From an uncultured Pseudomonadota bacterium (GTDB lineage: Bacteria > Pseudomonadota > Gammaproteobacteria > Steroidobacterales > Steroidobacteraceae), in contig CAIKZZ010000023.1 in assembly GCA_903832085.1 (NCBI GenBank), positions 1 through 49,740 of the forward strand: a stretch of 49,740 nucleotides of DNA. Reading direction: 5' to 3'. Below are positions 17,471 to 26,494 of the stretch, piece after piece (position 1 is the first letter of the stretch; each line of letters begins with the position of its first letter). A program made the translations under genes and the position numbers. Under the pieces are notes generated by a model. That model was not told the DNA's origin, ran no database searches, and saw only the letters and a list, made by a program, of their open reading frames with translations.

Positions 17471-18611
17471 CGTGGGTCCCGTCGTCGGGTTTAAGTGACG
17501 GTCGAGTGCCGTTGGCTTTTAGGAAACGCCCGATTTCATCGTTCAGAAAGCGTGCGTCTGCCGGGTTGCTCGCAGCGCCCGCCGTGTGCCCCCATAACGA
17601 GGGTATCGGTCGAAAGCTGACGTGGGGGATGAGCTGTGCCTCACGGCGTGCATCCCCAATGGGAAAGTATAGGTCTGTTTCTGATGGCATATAAAGAACA
17701 GGCACGGGTATCGAGCCTAAGGCACGTGCCAGGTCGCCATTAAAGCCCGGTGTCGCGCCGACATCGTGGGTTTCCCAAGTGCGCATTTGCAAGATCAGGT
17801 CATTGGCATCGGCACCGGGAATAAAGTTGTGACTATATTGCGCCAATATCTGTTCAAAAGTCGTCTGGGCTGGAGCTCCTTGGCGCCAGAGTTCGTCGCG
17901 CCACCACTCCTGCGAGTAAAGCCATGCAGCCCAGACCGTGCCAAAGGCATCGAGTCCCTTGGTTGGTTGCTCTGTGTAATTGCCATGGTCAAATACGGGA
18001 TCCGCAGCAATCGCTGCGATCTGCCCTTCGAGTCTCACGATGCCATGGGGATAGGTTTTTGCAGTTGCCGCAGTGACCACGATCTGATCCAGGTAGTCGG
18101 GATGACTAACTGCCCATTGAAACGCCTGTTGTCCACCCATCGAAAAGCCAATGACAGCTTTGAGGTGGTTGATATGCAGATGTTCAGTGAGCAGTTGATA
18201 AACGGCACTGACATTATCGCGAATGCTGGTGACTGGAAAATGTGAGCCATGTAGCGGCCCTGGGGTATTAGAGGGTGAGGACGAGTTTCCATTGCCAAAT
18301 AACTCAGTGGCAATCAAAAAGTAATGTGCCGGATCCAGTGCTTTATCGCCACCAATGAGCCACTCATAGCCGTGGCTATCTGCCATGTAATGTGAGGGTA
18401 ATAAAATCACATTGTCGCGAGCTGCATTTAAGGTCCCGTATGTTAAATAACGAACGTGAGCCTCTGGAATGACAGTACCATTTTCTAATGCAAAGTTTTG
18501 CAGAGTCAGTGTTATTGGTTCATGGGCTGTGGCGGGTCCAGCAAAGGAGCTTAGCGGCGCAGTGAAGGCGAAAGCAGCAATTAGAGCCGCTATTACGTAA
18601 TGCGTATACAT
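17445..18611 (-). CDS. Exported alpha/beta hydrolase, homoserine O-acetyltransferase (MetX)-like
   Basis: The 388-residue form starts with a likely signal peptide (MYTHYVIAALIAAFAFTAPLSSFAG). The fold follows MetX-type acyltransferases: YLTYGTLNAARDNVILLPSHY, nucleophile elbow GFSMGGQQAFQWA with Ser157, acid in PSETDLYFP, and a late His in SLWGHTAGAA. Export argues against homoserine acetylation, so it is probably a periplasmic esterase or acyltransferase of unknown substrate. The frame is open to 18674, which would add 21 residues before the signal peptide. It is divergent from a TonB receptor and overlaps the flavodoxin gene. Confidence 0.82.
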   Translation of the reverse strand: MYTHYVIAALIAAFAFTAPLSSFAGPATAHEPITLTLQNFALENGTVIPEAHVRYLTYGTLNAARDNVILLPSHYMADSHGYEWLIGGDKALDPAHYFLIATELFGNGNSSSPSNTPGPLHGSHFPVTSIRDNVSAVYQLLTEHLHINHLKAVIGFSMGGQQAFQWAVSHPDYLDQIVVTAATAKTYPHGIVRLEGQIAAIAADPVFDHGNYTEQPTKGLDAFGTVWAAWLYSQEWWRDELWRQGAPAQTTFEQILAQYSHNFIPGADANDLILQMRTWETHDVGATPGFNGDLARALGSIPVPVLYMPSETDLYFPIGDARREAQLIPHVSFRPIPSLWGHTAGAASNPADARFLNDEIGRFLKANGTRPSLKPDDGTHDAHPTSTN

Positions 18612-18742
18612 GGCGTAGGCCCACCTGACTTTATTAGGGAGGCGTTGGTGCTTAGCTGGCAAAGTGTTCTGCATGGGATGAGCTTTCTCGCGGTTTTTTC
18701 TGGCGACTAGTACAGTCTTCAGTCACAATAGCTGATCATACT

Positions 18743-21175
18743 ATGGCAAAACAACGCGTGTTCATGCTTGGGTTTTATCGGCTTTTAGCTTTGTGTGCTG
18801 CAGCCATAGTGCCGCAATCTTTAGTCTATGCCCAGCAAGTCAATAGCGCGCGAGGTGTGGTTTCACGCCCGCTGGAGTCGGGGCCTAATTCCGCATTAGG
18901 TACCGTGCTGGTGGAAGCCACGCCTCTAGGGGTTGGTGGGATAGATCTTGATAAGGTCCCAGGAAACGTGACTGTGCTCACTGCCACCGACCTGTTCAAG
19001 GATGGGGTGTCCGGGTTAACAGAGTCCCTGAATGCCGCGTTAGGCAGCATCTCCATCAACGAGAATCTCAATGATTCGTTTCAACCGGATCTGCTATTTC
19101 GTGGCTTTGAGGCCTCTCCTGTGCTGGGTACTGCGCAGGGATTGGCGGTTTATCAAAACGGCGTACGGATCAATGAAGCGTTCGGCGATACAGTGAACTG
19201 GGATTTGTTCCCGGACATGGCTATCGATCGGGTCTCTATTGTCAGTTCCAGTCCGGTCTATGGGCTCAATGCTCTCGGCGGCGGTGTGTCGCTGACGATG
19301 AAAAATGGTTGGACTTATCAGTCAGATTCGCTTGATGTAACTGCTGGGGCTTTTGGCCACCGTGGCGCAGGAGCGCAGTACGGCATCGGTAATGAGCACT
19401 TCGCCTTTTATGTGGCTGCTAATGCTGTGGATGCAGAAGGTTGGCGTCAGTTTTCGAGCGACCGAGTGCGCCAAGTGTACGTTGCCTTCAGTTCACGTAT
19501 TGATCACGGTTCAATGGAATTCACCTATGCGCATGCAGGTAACACCCTGCGTGGCCAGAGTGCGACTCCGGTGCAGGAGTTAGCTGTTGACCGCACCTTG
19601 GTATTTACTGGTCCACAGAAGAACGTCAATACGCTGGATTTTTTCACGTTAAACGTTGGGTTGCAGCTACCTGTAGGTTGGCGAGTGAACGGCCTAGCGT
19701 ATTACCGTCGATTTGCGCAGTCGATTATTAATGGTAATACAAGTAATTATCAGACCTGCGCCGTGGATGCTTATAGTGGATTGCTGTGTCAGTCGGATGG
19801 TCAAACGCCTGTACGGACTCAGGGTAATGCGCTAATTCCAGACATTTCAGAAAACGGCTTATATGCGATTGGTTCGAATGATTTTGAGGACGTTTTTTCT
19901 GTGACGCATGGTGCGGCTGTGCAAATCAGTGCCCTCCCGTCTATAGCCAGGCATGACAATAATTTCAGTGCCGGAATCACTCTGGACCAATCTAATGTGG
20001 AGTTTGGTTCAGGTAGCGAGGTTGGCGTCATCGATCCACGGCTGCAGGTAATCCCATCCGGTTATGAAGTGGTCACTGCAGAGTCAACGCTGGCAGGTCT
20101 TGCGTTTGGGGCAACCCCGGTGAAGCTACGAAACAGTAATCGTTATCTCGGGTATTTTTTCACCGACACATTCTCTGTAACTCCAGCGGTCAATGTGACA
20201 CTGAGTGGCAGATACAATGTGGCCACTATCGGGCTGCAGGATGAACTGGGCAACGCGTTATCTGGAAGCAGTCGCTATGCGCGATTTAATCCAGCTATCG
20301 GTGTGACGTACCGCGTAACTGACGCAATGACGATGTATGCGGGAGTGTCACAAAATACACGCTCGCCGACGCCGAGTGAAATTGAGTGTTCGGATCCATC
20401 ACGGCCGTGTATGCTGCCGTCGCGATTGGCTGGGGATCCTCCGAACTTGCGCCAGGTGATCGCGCGAACGGTAGAGGCAGGAGTGCGCGGTGCACAGAGT
20501 ACAGACACGGATGCTGCAAGGCGATGGACGTGGAACGCAAGCATATTCAGTACTCGTTTGCAGGATGATATCTACGGAATTGCGACAGGATTAGGTCGGG
20601 GGTATTTTCAGAATATTGGTGCAACGCGCCGTGAGGGCTTTGAGATTGGTCTTAAAAGTCACACGCGCGCCTGGCATAGCTATGCGAGCGTGAGTGATGT
20701 GCGCGCGACCTTCAACTCTGACCTAGTGGTTCCAGCACCTTTTAATCCGCAGCACGATCAGAATGGGAATATTCATGTGCGTCCCGGGGACCATTTGCCA
20801 GGCATTCCACAGTGGCGTTTCAAGGCAGGTGTTGATTACTCGCCAAACCCACGGTGGAGCCTAGGGTCTAGTCTGTCGGCAGTCAGCGGCCAGTCTTTCT
20901 TTGGCGATGAATCCAATCAAAACCCATCATTGCCGGGATATGCGGTGGTGGGTCTACATGCGTCGTATCTTGTTAACGCACGCGTACAGATTTATACAGC
21001 CGTCCACAATCTCTTAAGCAAAGAGTTTGCGACGTACGGAATTTTTGGCGATCCTGCAGGTGTGGGCGCCCTTGGAGTTCCCGTTGAGGGTATTCCCGGG
21101 GCTAGCGTTGATAATCGCTTTGAAAGTCCCGCGGCGCCGCGCGCTGTTTTTGTGGGGCTGCGACTCTCTTTGTAG
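18743..21175 (+). CDS. TonB-dependent outer-membrane receptor
   Basis: The 810-residue receptor has a signal peptide (to about LVYAQQ), a plug domain (about 65-200, with LFRGFEASPVLGTAQGLAVYQNGVRINEAFGDTVNWDL and SPVYGLNALGGGVSL) and a C-terminal barrel ending FVGLRLSL with the typical hydrophobic last strand. ATG 18764 is an alternative start. The plug resembles a common proteobacterial receptor group without known ligand. It is divergent from the exported hydrolase, which may process the imported substrate (inference). A terminator overlaps its last codons. Confidence 0.9.
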   Translation: MAKQRVFMLGFYRLLALCAAAIVPQSLVYAQQVNSARGVVSRPLESGPNSALGTVLVEATPLGVGGIDLDKVPGNVTVLTATDLFKDGVSGLTESLNAALGSISINENLNDSFQPDLLFRGFEASPVLGTAQGLAVYQNGVRINEAFGDTVNWDLFPDMAIDRVSIVSSSPVYGLNALGGGVSLTMKNGWTYQSDSLDVTAGAFGHRGAGAQYGIGNEHFAFYVAANAVDAEGWRQFSSDRVRQVYVAFSSRIDHGSMEFTYAHAGNTLRGQSATPVQELAVDRTLVFTGPQKNVNTLDFFTLNVGLQLPVGWRVNGLAYYRRFAQSIINGNTSNYQTCAVDAYSGLLCQSDGQTPVRTQGNALIPDISENGLYAIGSNDFEDVFSVTHGAAVQISALPSIARHDNNFSAGITLDQSNVEFGSGSEVGVIDPRLQVIPSGYEVVTAESTLAGLAFGATPVKLRNSNRYLGYFFTDTFSVTPAVNVTLSGRYNVATIGLQDELGNALSGSSRYARFNPAIGVTYRVTDAMTMYAGVSQNTRSPTPSEIECSDPSRPCMLPSRLAGDPPNLRQVIARTVEAGVRGAQSTDTDAARRWTWNASIFSTRLQDDIYGIATGLGRGYFQNIGATRREGFEIGLKSHTRAWHSYASVSDVRATFNSDLVVPAPFNPQHDQNGNIHVRPGDHLPGIPQWRFKAGVDYSPNPRWSLGSSLSAVSGQSFFGDESNQNPSLPGYAVVGLHASYLVNARVQIYTAVHNLLSKEFATYGIFGDPAGVGALGVPVEGIPGASVDNRFESPAAPRAVFVGLRLSL

Positions 21176-21191
21176 ACAGTCGCAGCCTTTT
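21156..21191 (+). terminator. Rho-independent terminator overlapping the receptor stop codon
   Basis: A 10-bp perfect stem pairs GGCTGCGACT (21156-21165) with AGTCGCAGCC (21178-21187) across a 12-base loop that contains the TAG stop, followed by TTTT. It should end transcription from the TonB receptor gene. Confidence 0.8.
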
Positions 21192-21213
21192 CAGTCGTCG
21201 TACGGTGACGAAA

Positions 21214-21570
21214 TCAATGCCCTAGGGCAAATACGTAATATTTACGAATGGTTTCGTGCACGGTCCAGATTCCTTTGGCGCCGGTTTCCACCACAAAGGT
21301 ATCACCCGCTTTGAGTTCCACAGGCGCTTTGCCTTCAAGCGCAATGGTGCAGTGCCCGGCAAGTAAGTGACAGTATTCCCATGCGTCGTAGTCAATTTTC
21401 CAAACACCAGGCGATGACTCCCAGATGCCAGTGAGTACTTTCCCGTCATCGGAGGTATGTAAGTTCCAAAGTTTGGTGTGCGGGTCGCCGCTGAGTACGG
21501 TCCCAGGCCATGGGGCATCATTTTCAACAGGAACTGTGATGTCTCTCAAAGCAAGCACACGATTAGCCAT
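21214..21570 (-). CDS. Cupin domain protein (DUF861/EutQ-like)
   Basis: The 118-residue protein is a single cupin beta-barrel of the Cupin_3 type. Motifs are TGIWESSPGVWKIDYDAWEYCHLLAGHCTIAL and VELKAGDTFVVETGAKGIWTVHETIRKYY. The first cupin motif has one His (YCHLL) rather than the classic HxH, so metal binding may differ. A small-molecule or protective role is likely but no substrate is evident. It is the last minus-strand gene after PhzF, 98 bp downstream. Confidence 0.85.
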   Translation of the reverse strand: MANRVLALRDITVPVENDAPWPGTVLSGDPHTKLWNLHTSDDGKVLTGIWESSPGVWKIDYDAWEYCHLLAGHCTIALEGKAPVELKAGDTFVVETGAKGIWTVHETIRKYYVFALGH

Positions 21571-21668
21571 AAAAAATCTCCTGTTAATTTGAATGTGCGA
21601 GCCGTGTCGCGCGCCACACCCTAGCGGGTTGTTTGGCTTACATCAAGCCGGCGCACCGTGCTTGCATC

Positions 21669-22505
21669 TTAAAGTTCGCAGTCGCCTGCGAACAGGGTGC
21701 TGCAGTGCCCGCCGATCCAGACTGCACCATTTTCCTCATGCACATAGACACGGCCGTCGTGGCCAATGCAGCTGCCTTGTGCAACGACATACGGTGCGGT
21801 GGCGCGTCCGGTGGTCAAAAACCATTGCGCTACAGCCGCGTTCAGGCTGCCTGTCACTGGATCTTCCCGTACGGTGAGGTGCTGGTCTGTAAAAAAGGTG
21901 CGCACCTCAAAGGCTGGGGATGCGTGCGCGCCATAAGCGCCTATCACGCCGATATACAAGCTCGTGTGATGACTGGCCGCTGGTTTTAAAGCTTTGACGG
22001 CTTCTGCTGTGGCAAGTTGCAGCGCGATCCAGCCCGGGCCGTTATCAGCCCATGTCGCTGCCTCAATTTCTGCACGTGGAATGCGCAAAAAATCGGCAAT
22101 CTCTATCAGTTGCGACTCCATGACCGGTCCGCTGCGTTGCAGTGGCGGTGCTGCAAATGCGAGGCGCGTTTCATGACGTTTGATTGTGATCAAACCTGCC
22201 GCACATTCTTGAATGATCGCATCGGATTTTCGGGGGCTGTGGTTTCGTAGCCATGCATGACAGCACCCCAAGGTGGGGTGACCCGCAAACGGGAGTTCAC
22301 TTTCCGGGGTGAAAATACGCACGCGGTAATCCGCGTTTGCATGAGTGGGTTTTAATAAAAAGCACGTTTCTGAAAAGTTAAGCCAGCGCGTGATGTGCAA
22401 CATCTGCGCGCCATCCAAGCCATCTGCGTTGAAAACAACAGCCAGTGGGTTACCGGATGCGGTCCCCGAATGGAACACATCCACGAGCTGAAATGGTCTT
22501 TTCAT
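21669..22505 (-). CDS. PhzF family isomerase-like protein
   Basis: The 278-residue protein has the two-domain diaminopimelate-epimerase-like fold of PhzF. Visible motifs are LVDVFHSGTASGNPLAVVF at the N-terminus, FSETCFLL with the catalytic Glu (about residue 46), ELPFAGHPTLGCCHAW, and VREDPVTGSLNAAVAQW in the second domain. Outside phenazine clusters these proteins have unassigned roles, and no phenazine genes are nearby. It lies 86 bp downstream of the SYLF gene and may be read through from it. Confidence 0.9.
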   Translation of the reverse strand: MKRPFQLVDVFHSGTASGNPLAVVFNADGLDGAQMLHITRWLNFSETCFLLKPTHANADYRVRIFTPESELPFAGHPTLGCCHAWLRNHSPRKSDAIIQECAAGLITIKRHETRLAFAAPPLQRSGPVMESQLIEIADFLRIPRAEIEAATWADNGPGWIALQLATAEAVKALKPAASHHTSLYIGVIGAYGAHASPAFEVRTFFTDQHLTVREDPVTGSLNAAVAQWFLTTGRATAPYVVAQGSCIGHDGRVYVHEENGAVWIGGHCSTLFAGDCEL

Positions 22506-22591
22506 GGCAGGGGCGGTGCTGCGACTGTCCGTACCGACATGGCGCTCGGTACGGGCGCTGTTGGTGTGACCAACAGCGCGTCAGGCTGCAA

Positions 22592-23407
22592 TCAGCGGGG
22601 CTCGAGCGGTAGTACTGTCGCGCCCCCCGACTCCAGTCCACGGCCGTCGCTAGGCGCGGGCCGCGGGCTGTCTACCGCAGCCGGTGCTGACGCTGGTGCG
22701 GCAGCCTTGGTTGACGGCTGTCCGGGGTTTTGCAGTTTTTTAAGCGCTTGCATCAGCCCTGTGGCACTCGCTGGGGCGCTTGGAGCATGGCCCGCAAAGA
22801 TGTCCGAGGCCAGTACGCCTGGCTTTTGGTAGTACCGTGCGTTTGCCTTGTGGTCGATGGCAATGACAGTGCCGTTAATAGCAATGCCGCCGAACAGCCC
22901 CATGGACTGTGCGTAGGAGTAGACCTCCGCATCAAATTGCAGATCCGTCGCGCCCGTTGCCTGTCGGCCGACGGGTCCTACGGCAATCGATGCGTCTCCT
23001 CCGAGCGTCACTGTGCCGCCACTCAAGCCTTCGATGCTCCGGCGGGTGGTGAAAACGAGAACGACATCGCTGGTTTGTACGCCAAATTGGAAGCCAAAGC
23101 TGCCACCGGCAAGCGTAATGAACGATGGATTGCTCCATTGGCCGTGGCTGTCACGAACGGACAGTACGCCCTTGCCACCTTGGCCACCGACGACGAGACC
23201 TGCTTTGACGACATTGGGAATTATGGCGATACCCTCAGCCCGCTCAAGCAGCAGGTCAGGGATGCGTTTATCTGGGACTTCCTGAATGGCGATCAGGGTC
23301 CGAGTGGCGGCCGAAAGGCGATCTTCCTCACTGGTCGCAGCCCAAGCGGCGGCATTGATGCCCAACGTGAAGGTCAATAGACACAGTAGGGTACGAGGCA
23401 GAGTCAT
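22592..23407 (-). CDS. SYLF/Ysc84 lipid-binding domain protein
   Basis: The 271-residue protein has a signal peptide (MTLPRTLLCLLTFTLGINAAAWA) and the SYLF domain at about 60-210: IPDLLLERAEGIAIIPNVVKAGLVVGGQGGKGVLSVR, SNPSFITLAGGSFGFQFG and QSMGLFGGIAINGTVIAID. SYLF domains bind phosphoinositides in eukaryotes; bacterial copies are envelope proteins of unclear role. The tail is rich in Ala, Pro and Ser. GGGGGA just upstream is a strong ribosome-binding site for ATG 23407. Confidence 0.9.
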   Translation of the reverse strand: MTLPRTLLCLLTFTLGINAAAWAATSEEDRLSAATRTLIAIQEVPDKRIPDLLLERAEGIAIIPNVVKAGLVVGGQGGKGVLSVRDSHGQWSNPSFITLAGGSFGFQFGVQTSDVVLVFTTRRSIEGLSGGTVTLGGDASIAVGPVGRQATGATDLQFDAEVYSYAQSMGLFGGIAINGTVIAIDHKANARYYQKPGVLASDIFAGHAPSAPASATGLMQALKKLQNPGQPSTKAAAPASAPAAVDSPRPAPSDGRGLESGGATVLPLEPR

Positions 23408-23622
23408 GATGTTGTTCCCCCGAGTTGGTACTCGAATGTAGACAGCGCAGTGGCCAAACGGTTCCCGAAGTGGGTGGGCCGTGCCGATGTCGTTGTGCGA
23501 ATGATAACCGAGCTTGCGGTCACTCGCATTAGCAACATGCTCACTTGGGCTTTAAATCCGCGATCTGCTGCCCTCTGCCCTAAGGTGTTTTCACTCAACC
23601 AATTTCGCTTGGTCGAGTTCAT
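23404..23622 (-). CDS. Doubtful small open frame between tlpA-like and SYLF genes
   Basis: A 72-codon frame fills the gap between two real genes exactly. Its ATG overlaps the TGA of the thioredoxin gene and its TGA overlaps the ATG of the SYLF gene, each as ATGA. The translation resembles no family and has no signal peptide or clear hydrophobic segment. The double overlap is the only argument for it; the strong SYLF ribosome-binding site lies inside it. It may be a chance open frame in a 211-bp spacer. Confidence 0.22.
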   Translation of the reverse strand: MNSTKRNWLSENTLGQRAADRGFKAQVSMLLMRVTASSVIIRTTTSARPTHFGNRLATALSTFEYQLGGTTS

Positions 23623-24137
23623 TTGGCCGAGTCGTTCAGTAATCGTTCGATCTGCCGCTGGTACTCGCTCTCATCGCCCGGTTGGTAGCCGCTATGTACC
23701 CAGCGCAGCCTGCCCTGACGGTCGATGAGCGCTGCGCTTGGCATGCCAATCACGCCATAAAGCCCACTGATACGGCTTTCTGGGTCAAACAGGATCGGGA
23801 ACGACACCGGTGTTCTTAGGAGGAAGGCTTTGGTGTCTGCAACCTGTGCATCGAGCGCAATTCCGAGGAGAGTCAGTCCGCGGTGGCGTTCCTTGCGGTA
23901 TAGGCGGTCAAGTAGTGGCATTTCGGCACGGCATGGCACGCACCATGAGGCCCAGAAACTGAGCATGACGACGTGCCCACGCAGGCGGCTTAAATCCACA
24001 AGCGCGGATGAGCTGTTTTGCTCGAGTTGAAACGGGGGCGCCGGACTGCCGATGGGTGGTGGCGCAGCCGCCGCTGGCAGCAGGGCCAGATACAGGCTCA
24101 GGGAGATACTGGCAGGCAGCAGACGGTGTATGGTCAT
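23619..24137 (-). CDS. TlpA-like periplasmic thiol-disulfide protein
   Basis: The 172-residue protein has a signal peptide (to about LLPAAAA) and a TlpA/ResA-type thioredoxin domain with FWASWCVPCRAEMPLL (Cys66 and Cys69) and the cis-Pro segment GVIGMPSAALIDRQGR. Such proteins reduce disulfides in the periplasm, often for cytochrome or cuproprotein maturation. It starts 6 bp after the class III CoA-transferase gene, so it is likely in the same transcript although the functions seem unrelated. Confidence 0.9.
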   Translation of the reverse strand: MTIHRLLPASISLSLYLALLPAAAAPPPIGSPAPPFQLEQNSSSALVDLSRLRGHVVMLSFWASWCVPCRAEMPLLDRLYRKERHRGLTLLGIALDAQVADTKAFLLRTPVSFPILFDPESRISGLYGVIGMPSAALIDRQGRLRWVHSGYQPGDESEYQRQIERLLNDSAK

Positions 24138-24143
24138 CTTGGG

Positions 24144-25307
24144 TCAGCCAAGGGCGCCTGCGACGCGTAGAGCCGCCAGCACAGTCGCTGTGTGGCCGGC
24201 GGCCATTAGTACGGCATCTGTATGCTCACCAAGGTGGGGTATCGTGAGCTTGGGCTTTGCGGGTTCGTGCTGGAAGCGAATAGGCACACCAATGTGCTCG
24301 ATCCCTGCAGAGTCTTTTAGGAGCATCCCGCGTGCCGCGACGTGCGCATCGTCAAAGGCTTCCCGTAAGTTTTTGACCGGAGCAAAGCCGATATCTTTGC
24401 CGGCAAACCAATCTACCCATTCCGCCTGGGTTTTCGTGGCAAAGGTTTTTTGCAGAAAGTCGATGAGTGGTTGCTGATGTAAGCCGGGTCCTTGCTCGGC
24501 GAGCGCCACGAGATCCAAGCGCGCTAACTCCCCAAGCAGATTGCGCACAAACTTGATCTCTTGCGCGCCAAGTACAATATGGCGCCCATCAGCGCAGCTA
24601 TAAATTCGATAGAACGCCGCTCCACCCCACGTGCGCTCAAGCTTTGGGGTGGGCGCTCGTTTTTCGACAAATACAGGGCCTAAAACGTTTGGCAACCATG
24701 CCATGAGGCTGTCCTGCATCGAAATATCCAGATAATCACCGCGCCCTGTTTTCTCACGACGTAACAATGCCATTAGGATTCCGCTGAGTGCCATGAGGCT
24801 AGAGGCCATATCAGCCGCGGGTATGCTGGGTAGGGCAGGCGCATTGTCGGCGCCTAGATTAACGCTGATGACGCCGCTGAGTGCCTCTACAGCAAGGTCA
24901 TGTGCTGGTAAGTCGCGGTTCGGTCCCATTTGACCAAATGCGGAGATTGAGGCGTACACGATGCGTGGGTTGCGAGCACTTAAGGTGTCGTAATCAAACC
25001 CTAACCGTTTGGCGACCCCTGGTCGGAACGCTTCGACGAACACGTCAGCGGTATCACATAGTCCCAGCAGTGCCTCACGGGCGCCTGTCTGTTTTAGATT
25101 AAGGCATAGGCTGCGCTTGCCACGGTTTGCATTACGGAAAAAGGTTGTGTGTCCGTCTTGGCCAAGACCCACGTGTCGGCCTGGGTCGCCCTCACCCGGG
25201 GGCTCTACCTTCAGCACATCCGCACCATGATCCGCCATCATCATGGTCAAATGCGGTCCTGGGAGAAACAACGATAAATCCACTACCTTGATGCCATTGA
25301 GTTTCAT
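24144..25307 (-). CDS. Class III (CaiB/BaiF) CoA-transferase, gene 1
   Basis: The 387-residue enzyme belongs to the formyl-CoA transferase/CaiB family, which swaps CoA between an acyl-CoA and a carboxylate. It shows GIKVVDLSLFLPGPHLTMMMADHGADVLKVEPPGEGD at the N-terminus, FVEAFRPGVAKRLGFDY, and PAADMASSLMAL with the probable catalytic Asp166. ATG 25307 overlaps the stop of the preceding CoA-transferase gene (ATGA). Two adjacent paralogues may form a heteromer or act on different acids. Homologues include succinyl-CoA-dependent transferases for C5 and aromatic acids. Confidence 0.88.
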   Translation of the reverse strand: MKLNGIKVVDLSLFLPGPHLTMMMADHGADVLKVEPPGEGDPGRHVGLGQDGHTTFFRNANRGKRSLCLNLKQTGAREALLGLCDTADVFVEAFRPGVAKRLGFDYDTLSARNPRIVYASISAFGQMGPNRDLPAHDLAVEALSGVISVNLGADNAPALPSIPAADMASSLMALSGILMALLRREKTGRGDYLDISMQDSLMAWLPNVLGPVFVEKRAPTPKLERTWGGAAFYRIYSCADGRHIVLGAQEIKFVRNLLGELARLDLVALAEQGPGLHQQPLIDFLQKTFATKTQAEWVDWFAGKDIGFAPVKNLREAFDDAHVAARGMLLKDSAGIEHIGVPIRFQHEPAKPKLTIPHLGEHTDAVLMAAGHTATVLAALRVAGALG

Positions 25308-26494
25308 AGTGCGCCAGCTGCCTTCAGGGTTTTTAACTCGTGGTCGTTGTAGCCGATGCTGCGTAACACGGTCTCGGTATCAGCACCTAATGCTGCAGCA
25401 CTCGTGGAGGGTAAGCGCTGTCCATCTAAACGGATGGGATTAGCAAGTGCCCGAAAGTCAGGTTTCTGCGGATGCGGGACGTTCTTGATCATGCCAAGTG
25501 TTTGCAGGAAAGGGTTATCAAGCGCCTGTGGCAGATCGTATACCGGGGCTGCGGGCAATAAGCCTTGCAAGCGCGACAACCACTCGTCCGTTCCGAGTCG
25601 CGAAAACTCGCTGTCTAGAATCGGGGTCAGAGCATCTCTGTGCTGTCGACGAACCGCAGCTGTTACAAAACGAGGATCGATCAGCAGATCGTTACGGCCA
25701 AGTGCTTCCACCAAGGCCTGCCAAAACTTCTCGGTCATGCACATCAAAAATATCCAGCCGTCTGCTGTTTTATACAGTTGAACCGGAACAGCAGATGGGT
25801 GCGCGCTGCGAGGCAGGCGTTCGGTGCGCGTACCTTCATTGAGGTACCAGTTGCCCGGGTAGGTCAACTGATGTAGCGCGACATCAAACAGCGACACATC
25901 GACATCGCGACCCGTGTGATCGCGCATGACGCCGATCAATGCGGCGAGAATGCCCAGCGATGTCGTAATTCCAGTCATGTAGTCAATAATTGACAATCCC
26001 ATGCGCGCCGGTGCACTGCCGGGTTCCCCAGTCAGGTGTAGAAACCCTGCTTCTGCCTGCATGAGATAATCATATCCAGGCCAGCCGCGTCGTTCATTGT
26101 CACGGCCATAGGCTGATAAATGTGCGCACACGATCCGTGGGTTGGCGCTTTTCAGTGCTGCATAGTCGAGGCCAAGCTTCGTAGGCTGATCGCCGCGCAG
26201 ATTGTTCATCACTACGTGCGATGTTGCCACAAGCTTCTTGAAAACCTCTTGTCCTGCAGGGACTTTGAGATTCAAGAGTATGCTTTTTTTGTTTAAATTA
26301 AACGTTTGGTAGAAATGGCTGTCATTTTCGCCTAAATAATGCGGCCCCATATTGCGGGTGGCATCACCCCCAGCCTCCGCATTCTCGATTTTAATGACCT
26401 CAGCGCCAAGATCAGCAAGATACATCGAGCCAAATGGGCCGGCACCAAAATTTTCAAGCGTTAGTACGCGGATACCGGCCAGTGGCAAAGTCAC
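25304..26494 (-). CDS. Class III (CaiB/BaiF) CoA-transferase, gene 2
   Basis: The 396-residue protein starts at GTG 26494, which overlaps the TGA of the acyl-CoA dehydrogenase gene (GTGA); the frame upstream encodes nothing sensible. Motifs include LAGIRVLTLENFGAGPFGSMYLADLGAEVIKIEN, DVDVSLFD, and LSIIDYMTGITTSLGILAAL with the probable catalytic Asp171. Its immediate coupling to the dehydrogenase suggests it activates that enzyme's acid substrate by transfer from another CoA ester. The exact acid is unknown. Confidence 0.88.
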   Translation of the reverse strand: MTLPLAGIRVLTLENFGAGPFGSMYLADLGAEVIKIENAEAGGDATRNMGPHYLGENDSHFYQTFNLNKKSILLNLKVPAGQEVFKKLVATSHVVMNNLRGDQPTKLGLDYAALKSANPRIVCAHLSAYGRDNERRGWPGYDYLMQAEAGFLHLTGEPGSAPARMGLSIIDYMTGITTSLGILAALIGVMRDHTGRDVDVSLFDVALHQLTYPGNWYLNEGTRTERLPRSAHPSAVPVQLYKTADGWIFLMCMTEKFWQALVEALGRNDLLIDPRFVTAAVRRQHRDALTPILDSEFSRLGTDEWLSRLQGLLPAAPVYDLPQALDNPFLQTLGMIKNVPHPQKPDFRALANPIRLDGQRLPSTSAAALGADTETVLRSIGYNDHELKTLKAAGAL

